This document shows positions 1 through 10,806 of a stretch of DNA of 64,000 nucleotides, piece after piece. The notes below the pieces were generated by a model that was given only the letters and a program-made list of their open reading frames with translations, did no database searches and was not told where the DNA came from. Both the position numbers and the translations under genes were made by a program. Numbering within the stretch: position 1 is the stretch's first letter; each line of letters begins with the position of its first letter. This DNA comes from Maea johnstoni. Lineage: Eukaryota > Annelida > Polychaeta > Spionida > Magelonidae. The DNA is taken from NCBI GenBank assembly GCA_963942565.1, contig OZ012700.1, forward strand, positions 1,191,118 through 1,255,117, read 5' to 3'.

Positions 1-408
1 TTTATGTTGCATCAGATGTGAAGAACCGGAAAATGATTTATCACATACCTCACATTGGTATGGTCTTTTTCCTGTGTGAGTTCTCTTATGTCTTATCAGA
101 CGTGAAGAATCGGCGAATCCTTTATCACATATCTCACAACAGAATGGTCTTTCTCCAGTGTGAATTCTTTTATGCAGCATCAGATGTGAAGAACGGGAGA
201 ATTCTTCATTACATATCTCACACTGGAATGGTCTTTCTCCTGTGTGAAGTCTCTGATGTTGACTCAGATTTGAGGAGGCGGAGAATGCTTTATCACATAC
301 CTTACACTGGTATGGTCTTTCTCCTGTGTGAACTCTTTTATGTTTACTCAGACCTGAGGACTGTGAGAATGTTTTATCACATAACTTACACAGGTATGGT
401 CTCTTCAT
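1..408 (-). CDS. C2H2 zinc-finger protein, partial (gene X)
   Basis: The minus strand reads from an ATG at 406-408 to the window edge without a stop (136 codons), so the 3' end lies outside. It encodes five tandem 28-residue C2H2 fingers joined by HTGE/K-R-P-Y/F linkers, each with the CX2C...HX3H spacing. Helix cores read QSSGLSK, ASSNLSQ, RSSHLML, DSSRLIR and GSSHLMQ. The ATG sits directly before the first finger, and stops precede it. The protein is the paralogue of gene Y at 9852-10610 but lacks the second finger of that gene (84 bp). Multi-finger C2H2 proteins usually bind DNA as transcription factors; the target here is unknown. The family assignment is certain. Expression is not shown. 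Confidence 0.85.
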   Translation of the reverse strand, partial: MKRPYLCKLCDKTFSQSSGLSKHKRVHTGERPYQCKVCDKAFSASSNLSQHQRLHTGERPFQCEICNEEFSRSSHLMLHKRIHTGERPFCCEICDKGFADSSRLIRHKRTHTGKRPYQCEVCDKSFSGSSHLMQHK

Positions 409-603
409 GGTCTGTGCTCCTTTAAGGTTCTTTTTCCTAGTGATATATGGAAGATGTGTGCTTTGTGAGTTTGTTAACAGCACTATGTTGCTTGACTTTT
501 GTTGCCCTTGGAAATCTACCTTAATGCTACATTTCAGCACAGCTGTAGAAAAAGGTTCACCTTAACTTTAGATTCTCTTGCACCAGTTTCCCAAGTTCAA
601 AAC
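409..603 (-). other. 5' UTR part of gene X exon with splice acceptor
   Basis: On the minus strand a pyrimidine-rich tract ending TTCTTTTCAG lies just above 603, so the coding exon probably starts at 603 and has about 195 nt of 5' UTR before the ATG. The same acceptor and leader occur upstream of gene Y (acceptor at 10806), and a diverged version lies at 24525-24740 above gene Z. Conservation across three paralogues supports a real exon border. Confidence 0.6.
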
Positions 604-1940
604 CTGAAAAGAAAGAAAACCAAATGAATATAGGATTACAATTAAAGTGTGGCTTACTATAGTAATATATTTAACAGTGCCTCCGGTTCTAAAGAATGCA
701 TTTTTTGAAAATGCATCAGGCAAAGTCTGGTGAAAGTATCGTTCAGTTGAGGCACAAGGGGCAATTCTAGCTGGATGTCAGAGCATCACTTAGACACAAA
801 TAAGCTATAGTCCCAGCTAACCAATAGCACCACAGCTACAGAAAATTGTGCGAGGCTATAATGTATGTATGTATGTTTATTAACTGTAATTTCACAATTA
901 CAAAATCATACTTTCAAGTACTGTAGAATAGGTATATATCGCGCTACAAGAATTTCGCGAAAAGCTAATTTTAGTTTTTTTGTGTGTACTTTATTTCGCG
1001 AGTAAGCGAGTTCTACAGCGCCATCTATTGTACCAAGCAGTAATAAAAAAATACAAACATTTGGCGGCCATAATTTGGCAGAAGTTTCCCCAAAATTGGA
1101 AATGTATATATGCAATTTATGATATGATACCTTGGTAACTTATTAATACGTTACCAATGTATCATATTATTATGAGTTATTGCATGTGCTTCTCTATGTT
1201 TCAGCCTCGGTATACAATTTTAGATATTAACAAAATAAAGAACTATGATAATATTTGGCTTTGTGGCCCAGCTGGCTATGAAAAAAGCGACATTTTGGGG
1301 TCATGCTGAGAGTAATAAAATCAGTTGAAGAACAGAATTTGACACATCAGTTATCACTTAGAATAATTCCAATATGCAATTACAGTGAAAAGCTTACAAC
1401 TTCAAGAATTGTTTTTAGATAAGGATTAAAGTGGGACTGCAGCATTTAGAAAATCTAGGGCTATGAGGTATTGGGTGGGGCTGTGGTTGTTTGAGAACCT
1501 GAATTCATTGGGTCTCTTAAGAGTCTTTAACTGAAGCCTGACCGCTGTAAGCTTCCAAAATAAAAATCTAAACAATACAGTGTCACAAATATAACCAACT
1601 AGCATGATGCTTGGGACATCAAGGGAGGTAAACTCTTGCAACGTAATCTTTTTGATATGACTTATCTCACAAATGGGGGAAGATGACCTTGACCTTAGTG
1701 ACCTTAAGTCTTTTAAGTGAGACTTATTTATAAATTTGAAGAATTTTTGGTTTATTCGTTCTTTGCCAACTATGGCCATCGTCTAATACATACTATTAGT
1801 TTTCTGTGTTTTTTTCAGGTGAAAATACTTCTATGTGTATTTGTTAATATGACCTCCTTTCCATCACAATGGGAGTATAGGAGGATCTGCTGAAACATGA
1901 TATATTAGTGCATTGAAAATGTTGAACAGTGTTTACTATA

Positions 1941-2115
1941 CAAGTGAACTTAGATATGACGGACCACTGTACGACAGATTTTTGCATATGACGGACGATA
2001 TGCTTGGTTCCATTCCGATGCATATCAAGTATTCGTCATATCTATACAACGGATTTTGCATATGACGGACCAATTTTCCTGGTCCCATTGAGTCTGTCAT
2101 GTCCAAGTTCACCTG
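1941..2115. mobile_element. Tc1/mariner-pogo-like MITE
   Basis: The 175-bp insert has terminal inverted repeats (CAAGTGAACTT... and ...AAGTTCACCTG) and is flanked by TA on both sides, the Tc1/mariner target duplication. Inner parts carry several ATATGACGGAC-like repeats. It is absent at the matching place in the second duplication copy, where a different insertion sits. No transposase is encoded. Confidence 0.65.
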
Positions 2116-3314
2116 TATTAAAATAGATGCCGTTTCCTTTGAAATTTATCTCCCCTGTCCCTGATTGTTGCAAGATATTTAGCTTGTATGTAGTATCGTT
2201 TTAATAAATTTCTAAAAATGAAAAAAAATGGAGTTTTGTCTTTTATTTTGGCGGTATATATGGATACTTTAGCACATAGGAGAGTTATTGATATTTGTCT
2301 ATCTTTATCTACATCCCCAAGCAAAATATTGCTGTCTGTTATAACTCGTATTGTGAAAGTCCTAGCTCAGACTTCCCTGTCAAGCAGGGTCTTAGCCAGG
2401 ATTTAGAAACTGGGTGCACACATTTTCCAAGTGCAAAATTTTGGGGCATCCTAATTTCCAAGGGTATAACTATAACAATATACTAGGAATACAATCATAA
2501 ACATGTATTAGCTAGGGCTGTTCCATTTAAAAGTGTATTTTACCACCCACTCCCACCATGGAATTCTGAATTTTGGTTGGCATGGGGGGTGCCGAATTTT
2601 GAATTGTCTTAGCAATTGTTCCCCCCTTAGCAGGCCTGTACACGCAGAGACCATATGCGTTTTAGTGAAGGGCTGGACATGCCAGGGGTCTCTGATCTGG
2701 CATCAGCATGAGGTCACAGGGGAACAAAGACCAATCATGGCTCTCATATTGTTTACATTACGGAGAAACCTGCGCGAAAATATGCACAGAGTACAACTTT
2801 TGGGAGCCCTATTCGTTGAGGCTAGCCTGTTCAGGTTGACCAGCTGGTTTCATATCCACTTGTTTTTATTTATCTTTTAGCATCTACCCGCAAGGGATGA
2901 CATCTAAGTACGGCCTGGAACGCATGCTATTGCCAACCCGGCTCTTATGGAACCCATTGTTTAACTTTTTATTTTCTGCAGTCTACCACTGGTGGCACTC
3001 ACAGGTCAAAAAGGTCGCAGCAAAAGCAAACCGATCACTGGGCTTCATCAAACGCAACCTAAGAGGCGCCACAGTTACCACCAAAGTATCTGATGATGAT
3101 GGTGTTTTCAGTAATCATTGTAAGTGGCGCCAACAGTGTCACTTTTCAGAACTAAATTTCACAAATCCTGGATCCACAACCGATTGCAATATTTCCTGAA
3201 CCGGTACGTGCCCAAGTTGAGGTCGCTAAGTACAAGATGACCTTCCCCGACATCTTACAACTACCAACTCACGACAGCCGCACTATGGGTATATAGCATA
3301 AGCCTAGGTAACGA

Positions 3315-3524
3315 TAGACCGAAATATCTGACTCTCCAACAGCCATGTAGATTATTTTCTATGCTTATTTATCTATGGACGTTTATTGGTTTATTAGTAC
3401 CGGTGGCGTTCTGACTCCACAACAGCAGTAGAGATCATAACAAAACCAATAAACGTCCATGAATAGATACATAAGCATAGAAAATAATCTATATGGCTGT
3501 TGGAGAGTCAGATATTTCGGTCTA
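3315..3524. mobile_element. Foldback MITE with 9-bp target duplication (Mutator-like)
   Basis: Inverted arms of about 80 bp start with TAGACCGAAATATCTGACTC and end with its complement. The 9-bp sequence AGGTAACGA is present on both sides (3306-3314 and 3525-3533). Duplication copy 2 has the uninterrupted site near 14990-15000. A 9-bp duplication with long inverted repeats fits Mutator-like elements. A diverged half-copy is visible at about 26556-26632. Confidence 0.75.
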
Positions 3525-3594
3525 AGGTAACGATAACCGAATTTTCAAAATCCAACCAACCCGACATCAGCCTTTAGCTTTGTCTTAGAAGACT

Positions 3595-3732
3595 TTAGTT
3601 CGAGCAACTCTAACAGTGGCACCGGCCGATGTTTACTATATACTATGTCTAGTGGCCTACGTTGGTGTAGGCCACTAGACATAGTATATAGTAAACATCG
3701 GCCGGTGCCACTGTTAGAGTTGCTCGAACTAA
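3595..3732. repeat. Perfect 66-bp-arm palindrome
   Basis: The arms 3595-3660 and 3667-3732 are exact reverse complements separated by GTTGGT. The right arm has a diverged relative at about 26393-26460. This is probably a foldback element; the transposon family is not determined. Confidence 0.85.
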
Positions 3733-4337
3733 GAAGACTTAATCCAAGGCTTTGTCAAAGCCTTTGATTCCAACTTAATTCAAGCTCATGTGACTCGGTA
3801 TCTTATTACATCGACTGTCAAACTGACCTAATTACCGTTTTTCAACTGGACACGAATACCGAACATGAAATAGCGCTTATTATTACCTGAAAAGTGACAC
3901 AAACCAACTCAAAGAGATGCGATGGCGGTGAGTTCCTCTGCCTCCATCTTGGATCTAATAAGAGACTCGTTTTCGCGAGTGTGGTTCCGACCGAAACGTC
4001 ACAAACCACGTGACTAACCAGAACCAGTTCACCAAAACGATTATAGTTCGAACAAGATCACGTGCCTGGTTCGTATCATGTGATTGGACGCCATAAGATA
4101 TATGTCGCTACTATAAAATGTATGTTTTGCATAAGATGCTTACTTTAAATTGAAACAACTCGCCAAAACGATTTTAAACGTGACCAGATCACCTAAACCA
4201 ATTAGAACCAGCCTGGTCCCTGGGTCTAAACAAGGACGGGGAGTAATCGTTATTTGCGAATACTCAGCGGACAACTGATGCATAGGCCCTTGCAAAAGTC
4301 TAAAAAAATGATTTATTGGGATGTTTACGTTGATTAC

Positions 4338-4393
4338 TGTTGTCACGCCCCCACTCCCAAACTGACTAAAGAGCGAAGCTTCGCTCTTAAGTC

Positions 4394-4425
<32 letters not shown>

Positions 4426-4433
4426 TGACAACA
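4338..4433. mobile_element. Short palindromic element with TGTTGTCAC ends
   Basis: It starts TGTTGTCAC and ends GTGACAACA, with a central GAGCGAAGCTTCGCTC hairpin and a C-rich/G-rich pair next to the termini. The G run may be miscounted in the assembly. The same element is at 15834-15916 in duplication copy 2. No target duplication is obvious. Confidence 0.6.
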
Positions 4434-7027
4434 GACTGAAAAAGTGACGGTATATGATTTAGAGGTCATTTGAAGGTCAAACTCTAAAAAATAGCTTTTT
4501 TTCTCAGTAAATATACTTAGATTCAATGTTTCTTTGCTGTAATCACAAACATTCTTGTAGAAATATCAATATTGACCTTGTGGTTAATCATTTTTATGTT
4601 TGTGTGATATTCAAGGTCAAATATGGGTCAAATAATGGAAAAATGGGCTTTTTCTGAGTAAGAGTACTAAATTTCTAATCTATTTCTATGACAATCTTGT
4701 GCATTCTTCATTTTTTGGTATTGGACTATTAGTATTGATCTTGTAGTAGTCTGATTTTGGGAGATTTTCAAGGTCATTTCAATGTCAAAAATAGGTTGAA
4801 ACGTTGAAAAATGAACTCTTTTCTGAGTATAAGTACTAAGTTTTTAACATATTTATAGGGCAAAAAACATGCATTCTTCTTCTTATGGTATTGGACTATT
4901 GAAATTGATTTTGTAGTTATTTGATTTCTATTTCGGCTGATATTCCAGGTCATCTCAAGGTCAATAAGGGCCGAAATAAGTTGAAAAAAAATGGGCTTTT
5001 TGGGGGTAAAAGTACTAGTTTTTCGACGTAATCACATGCATTCTTCTTTCTTATGATATTGTACTATTGATAATCATCCGAGAGGGAAAAACCAATGGAC
5101 CCTTCCAACATTAAGTACATCCCCCCAGTATTAAAAGACACCTGTCTGCCAGACTGAAAAAGTGACGGTATATGATTTAGAGGTCATTTGAAAGAGACTT
5201 TTTTTGCAGTAAATGTACTTAGATTCAATGATCCTTTGCTGCAATCACAAATATTCTTATTTCATATGTATAGAAATATCAATACTGACCTTGTGGTAAA
5301 TTAGCTTTTGTTTGTGTGATATTCAAAGTCATCTCAAGGTCAGATAGGGGTCAAATAATGGAAAAATGTTTTTTTTCTGAGTATAAGTACCAAGTTGTCT
5401 ATTTCTATGAGAATCATATGCATACTTCTTTTCTTTGGTATTATACTTTATTTGGTATTGATCTTGTAATATCATGATTTCTATTTCGTGTCATACTCAA
5501 GGTCATTTCAAGGTCAAAAAATATCAAAAAGTTGAAAAATGTGCTTTTTTCTAAGTAAAAGAACTAAGTTTATAATATATTTTTAAGATATTCAAAGTTA
5601 TTTGAAGGTCATGAAAGGGGTCCAAAAGTTGAAATATGGGCTTTTTTCTGAGTAAAAGTAATAGGTTTTTGACATATATCTTATGACAATCATATACATT
5701 ATTTTTATCGGTATTGGACAATTAGTATTGGTCTTGTAGTAATCTGCTATCTATTTTGTGAGATATTCAAGGTCATTTCAAGGATGAAAAGGGTTAAAAA
5801 GTTGAAAATAGGCTTTTCCTGTGTGAAAGTGTTTTTTTTTATATATTTCTTATAGCAATCACATGCATTCTTGTTTTATTGGTATTGGACTATTGAAAGA
5901 GATTTTTCGGTAATCTGTTTTCTGTTTTGTGTGGAATTCAAGGTCATTTCATGGTCAAGAGGTTGAAAAGAAATTGCTTTTTCTGAGTATGCTTTCCTTC
6001 TTATTTTATTTTAATGGAAATAGCGCTTTATAAGTGATATCTCAATATTAATTCTGGTGCTGAATTGGTACTTATACTCAGAAAAAGCCATTTTTCCATT
6101 ATTTGACCCCTATTTGACTTTAAGATGACCTTGAATATCACACAAACCAAAAAATACTTTACCACAAGGTCAGTATTGATATTTCTATACATATGAAATA
6201 AGAATGTTTGCGATTGCAGCAAAGAAACATTGGATGTAAGTACATTTACTGAGAAAAAAAGCCTATTTTTAAGAGTTTGTCCTTCAAATGGCCTCTAAAT
6301 CATATACCGTCAATTTTCCAGTCCAGCAGACAGGTGTTTTATAATACGGGAGGGATGTACTAAATGTTGGAAGGGTCCGTTGGTTTTACCCTCTTGGATC
6401 ATTATCAATAGTCCAATACCATAAGAAAGAAGAATGCATGTGATTTCGTTTAAAAACTATTACTTTTACCCAGAAAAAGCCCATTTTTTCAACTTCTTTT
6501 GCCATTATTGACCTTGAGATGACCTTGAATATCAACCAAAATAGAAATCAAATAACTACATGATCAATTTCAATGGTCCAATACCATAAGAAGAAGAATG
6601 CATGTGATTGCCGAAAAATATGTCAGAACTTAGTACTTATACTCCGAAAAGAGTTCATTTTTCAACGTTTCGATCTATTTTTGACATTGACATGACCTTG
6701 AACATCTCCCAAAAGAGAAATCAGACTGCTACAAGATCAATACTAATAGTCCAATACAAAAAAATGAAGAATGCACAAGATTGTCATGGAAATAGATTTT
6801 CAATTATTTGACCCCTATTTGACCTTGAGATGACCTTGAATTTCACACAAACATAAAAATACATAGCAACAAGGTCAATATTGATATTTCTATTCATATG
6901 AAATAAGAATGCTTGTTATTGCAGCAAAGAAACATTGAATCTTAGTACATTTACTGGGAAAAAAGCCTATTTTTGAGAGTTTGACCTTCAGATGACCTCT
7001 AAATCATATACCGTCACTTTTTCAGTC
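4434..7027. repeat. 2.6-kb inverted array of AGGTCA-rich units
   Basis: The ends are inverted copies (GACTGAAAAAGTGACGG and complement), and the centre is near 6000-6060. Each arm is built from diverged units of about 170-200 bp containing AAGGTCATTTCAAGGTCA-like pairs, a CTTTTTTCTGAGTA box and a TTGGTATTGGACTATT box. Left-arm units read AAGGTCA and right-arm units TGACCTT. No protein is encoded. The structure fits a foldback transposon or an inverted satellite. Confidence 0.75.
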
Positions 7028-9430
7028 TGGCAGACAGGTGTTTTTTAATACTGGAGGGATATACTAAATATTTGAAGGGTTCATTGCTTTTACCCTATCG
7101 GGTGAAGCCAAACCTAAATTTAAGGCCCTTTTTTCAGTTTGGCTCCCTGACTATAGATATCAAAATAAAATTGTAATTCAAGTTATTAAATTATTAGAAT
7201 ATTTTTCGATATCTACTTTTCAGTTTGATTTCTTAATGCTTTCATCAAATTGCATAATTCTCATTCCGTGTTAACATAAAGTATTTAGATAGGATATCTG
7301 ATATTGGAAGTGCATATTTTAGCATTGAAACAATGAATGTCAGTGTTGAGTCCCAAGTCAAATTGTACCTAAGCTGGTTTACTACACAGCGCACACTACC
7401 ACTGGGATTCTTACTTTTCCTTCCTTATTTATGCAAAAAAGCCTGAGCAAGCATTAATACACTTGGCCAAACATGTTACAGACAATCAAGCTGACATTTA
7501 AGTAAATATCTTATTACATAGCAATGGGCATCCTTTCTCTATAACAATGGCATGGGCTGCCTACAGGACAATCCATTTATCGCAGCAAATTTCCCATGGG
7601 TCAGTTATTGAGATGAATGTTGAGGGTGTGGCACATTGCTGAGTGAATGTGTGCCACCATGAGTGCTCATGTCATTTAATCAGCTAGGAAGACCTTTTTG
7701 TATTTCTTCAGTGACATCTAACCTTTGTCTATGCAAACAAGTTCATTTACTACCCAGGGCCTTAGCCAGGACCTGTCCAGCAGTTTCCTGAAAAGTTCAT
7801 TTTTGGATAGGCAAAATTTATATTTCAATTCTGACTTATTGGGGGTAACAGCCAAATATTTTCCTAACAAACTATTGTCTAGGACATGGCTGAAGTATAC
7901 ATTTCCCTTTAGACACACTAGGCCATCAAATAGAGTTGGTATCATGATTTGAAGTAGAAATTGGTATTGAAGATTACATAATCACAGATGAGAAAAAAAT
8001 TCTGGGTGATTTTAATTGCTCATATTGGGTAAATGCAATAATACTCAACACAAAAAAGTGTATTTTTATTGCAAAGATTAGAGAAGTTACACCAACTCTA
8101 TCTTATATAAAGTCTTGTGTTAAGAATATGCACAGCTATGAAAAATTCAGCTTTGAATTAAAAGACAAAGAAAGAATATTTATCCAAAGGTGGGGTATAT
8201 ATACAGACAACGTGGAAAATTGATCTTGTTTAAAATAGTCACTTTATTGTGTAAAAACATACAAACTTTGTTTGTTTACACTGTAACACTGAATACTGAA
8301 ACCTGATATTTTTCTTTATCTATACATCTTTGTAACACTGTATTTATGAATGTGGGCCAGCTTAACCTGGCGCCAAGGAAAATAAAAAAAGTTTTAAAAA
8401 CAAAAATGATTTGAAGTAGATTAGTAGCTAATACTTGATGGGTAGAAATTAGATATTGCTATTTTAGGGACTTTTTACTATCTTGGCTAAGCCCCTGCTG
8501 CTATTACAGTAACATGACTACACATGATACATAAAACAGAATCATTCTAGAATAACAACACGAAAACATGAAATAACATTAAGTGATGCCAAGGGCTTTT
8601 ATTCAAGAAAATTTCAGTTTTCATACAAGTTAACAGTATCAGTTTTTTCACTAGTCAACCAGTAGTATAGAAGTATTATTACAGCAACAGCACCAGTGAA
8701 ATACTGAACCGGACTTCAAGTACTGTAGGCTGCACTGTACCGGCTCATTTCAACAGCACTCATTCCATTTCCACATACGTATATACATATCAGAAAGTTA
8801 ACATTTGATCACATTTGAAAACATATTGAAATAAACAAACTGAAGAACTTTTCTATGGGAATCAAAACTTGATGACATTATTTAAATTGAGACTTTTTAG
8901 TTTGGTACAAAATGAAAGTGTGTGAAAAGTGGAAATTGGATACATCTAAAGCATTTCCAATGGGTGTGTTACTTATCCATATTTCCATTTGATTACTGAC
9001 ACTTACGGGATGATATCTTTCTATTGATAAAGATATCAAAAGTTCAAAACTCCATAGAGTAACATGGCCCATCAATAGTACAAGACTCAACTAGTAAGAT
9101 AGATAAAGAACTACGTGGGCCAGTTATATGTCCAACCCTGTGGCCTGATCTGACCAGAGGAAATATCCAAAGCTATCAGCATGATCAATGACAAAATATG
9201 GTAGCCGAGAGTTTTGGGTAACAGTAAAAAGTAGGTCATAATATCACAGGGGGTCAAAGTGTCATAGCCACTGACATTCTATTTTCAGGTGAGTAGTAGT
9301 CATTTTCTTTTCTGTGTACAAATGCTGTCTAGTGTTTATTAGGAATTCACCTATTGAGAGATTTTGTGTCATTAAATAATAAAGGACAGAACATAATAAT
9401 GAGGTAAGGACCAGATACCTGACTGGTGAC
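7028..9430. other. Spacer of duplication copy 1
   Basis: AT-rich non-coding sequence that aligns with about 18589-21480. Apart from the retroposed insert at 7959-8405 I see no gene, RNA gene or clear regulatory element. Confidence 0.5.
7959..8405 (+). mobile_element. Retroposed insert with A-rich tail and 15-bp target duplication
   Basis: ATGATTTGAAGTAGA occurs at 7944-7958 and again at 8406-8420, while duplication copy 2 has a single version near 19945. The 447-bp insert ends in an A-rich tail. Target-primed reverse transcription by LINE machinery is the natural explanation. The source (a 5'-truncated LINE or other transcript) is not recognised. Confidence 0.7.
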
Positions 9431-9547
9431 AGGTGACCAAAAACTAAATTATTTCAGGCCTAGACATAGCAAACACAATCATCAAAGCTGTAACTGGCTT
9501 CAACCTAAAATTCAAGATTTTCCTGCTTAATTAGTTGAGCGTCAGTA

Positions 9548-9757
9548 TTATACATCATGATTTTCCTGTTTAATGGATAAGCTGCTGGCACTATCTATCA
9601 TTTCTTGTTTTACAGGAATATCATGATCTTCCTGCTTAATGGCTTGAGCGTCAGTATTATCATTCTTTTCTTGTTTTATAGGAACACACTGTCCTTCCAC
9701 AACAACCCACCGCTGTGGTTCCACTGACTCTGGACCTTGAGTGTGAGGGGTGACCAA
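9548..9757 (-). pseudogene. Extra copy of the zinc-finger C-terminal tail
   Basis: The minus strand encodes the tail found in genes Y and Z: a TPHTQGPESVEPQRWVVVEG block followed by spaced KQE motifs, ending before a stop at 9548. It is part of a tandem duplication of tail plus 3' UTR with a period of about 318 bp (9432-9749 against 9750-10060). It has no finger exon of its own and lies downstream of the gene Y stop. It carries four psi-K-x-E motifs (IKQE, IKQE, VKQE, IKQE), one more than gene Y. It could act as an alternative terminal segment or be a dead remnant. Confidence 0.6.
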
Positions 9758-9851
9758 AAACTAAATTATTTTAGGCCTAGACATAGCAAACACAGTCATC
9801 AAAGCTGTAACTGGTTTCAACTTAAAATTCATGATTTTCCTGCTTAATGGG

Positions 9852-10610
9852 TTAGCTGCTGGTAGTATCTATCATTTCTTGTTTTACAGGAATATCATGA
9901 TCTTCCTGTTTAATGACTTGAGCGTCAGTATTATCATTCTTTTCTTGTTTTATAGGAACACACTGTCCTTCCACAACAACCCACCGCTGTGGTTCCACTG
10001 ACTCTGGACCTTGAGTGTGAGGGGTCTGCTCTGAGTGTGACTTCATATGCTGTTGTAGGTATGAGGTTGTGGTAAATTTCTCACCACATAGGAATGTTCT
10101 TTCTCCTGTGTGAGTTATTTTATGTTGCATCAGATGTGAAGAACCGGAGAATGATTTATCAAATATCTCATATTGGTATGGTCTTTTTCCTGTGTGAGTT
10201 CTCTTATGTCTTATCAGACGTGAAGAATCAGCGAATGCTTTATCACATATCTCACAACAGAATGGTCTTTCTCCAGTGTGAATTCTTTTATGTAGCATCA
10301 GATGTGAAGAACGGGAGAATGCTTCATCACATATCTCACACTGGTATGGTCTTTCTCCTGTGTGAAGTCTCTGATGTTGAATCAGATTTGAGGAGGCGGA
10401 GAATGCTTTATCACAATCCTCACACTGATATGGTCTTTCTCCTGTGTGAATTCTCTGATGACGTATCAGATGTGAAGACTGTGCGAATGCTTTATCACAT
10501 AACTTACACTGGTATGGTCTTTCTCCTGTGTGAATTCTTTTATGTTTACTCAGACCTGAGGCCTGTGAGAATGTTTTATCACATAACTTACACAGGTATG
10601 GGCTCTCCAT
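9852..10610 (-). CDS. C2H2 zinc-finger protein with SUMO-motif tail (gene Y)
   Basis: A 252-residue minus-strand frame starts at an ATG just before the first finger. It has seven finger units: five canonical C2H2 fingers, a sixth in which both cysteines are replaced (YQYEIF in place of CX2C; gene X keeps YQCEVC), and a seventh whose cysteine knuckle is shortened (TFLCGEKF against QCVVCGETF in gene Z). After about residue 195 comes an acidic tail with IKQE, IKQE and VKQE, each matching the psi-K-x-E SUMO consensus. The stop is a TAA where the duplicated tail at 9548-9757 reads TTA, so a fourth KQE motif is lost. The likely role is a nuclear DNA-binding regulator, possibly repressive through SUMO. 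Targets are unknown. Confidence 0.85.
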   Translation of the reverse strand: MESPYLCKLCDKTFSQASGLSKHKRIHTGERPYQCKLCDKAFAQSSHLIRHQRIHTGERPYQCEDCDKAFSASSNLIQHQRLHTGERPYQCEICDEAFSRSSHLMLHKRIHTGERPFCCEICDKAFADSSRLIRHKRTHTGKRPYQYEIFDKSFSGSSHLMQHKITHTGERTFLCGEKFTTTSYLQQHMKSHSEQTPHTQGPESVEPQRWVVVEGQCVPIKQEKNDNTDAQVIKQEDHDIPVKQEMIDTTSS

Positions 10611-10806
10611 GGTCTGTGTTCCTTTACGGTTCTTTTTTCCTAGTGATATATGGAAGATGTGTGCTTTGTGAGTTTGTTAACAGCACTATGTTGCTTGACT
10701 TTTGTTGCCCTTGGAAAGCTACCTTAATGCTACATTTCACCACAGCTGTAGAAAAAGGTTCACCTTAACTTTAGATTCTCTTGTACCAGTTTCCCAAGTT
10801 CAAGAC
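10611..10806 (-). other. 5' UTR part of gene Y exon with splice acceptor
   Basis: As for gene X, a TTTCTTTTCAG acceptor on the minus strand sits directly above 10806, followed by about 196 nt of leader with in-frame stops before the ATG. An upstream non-coding exon must therefore exist; it is not identified. Confidence 0.6.

Larger units (their letters stand above)
1..9510. repeat. Segmental duplication, copy 1
   Basis: This block (gene X plus its upstream spacer) aligns along its length with roughly 10121-21575. Matching anchors include the leader after the zinc-finger ATG, the TATG-microsatellite flank near 860/11060, the 2.6-kb inverted array (4434/15917), the stretch near 8880/20400 and the 3' tail near 9355/21470. 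By eye the identity is high, with many indels that are mostly transposon insertions in one copy only. The spacer from 604 to 9430 has no other convincing protein gene. Confidence 0.85.

Noticed and set aside
10094-10768. Long plus-strand open frame opposite gene Y, and similar ones at 18-425 and 22643-23613
   Set aside because: These are the antisense of the finger arrays. The 84-bp repeat keeps the opposite strand open in a fixed frame, and the Cys/His pattern proves the minus strand is coding.
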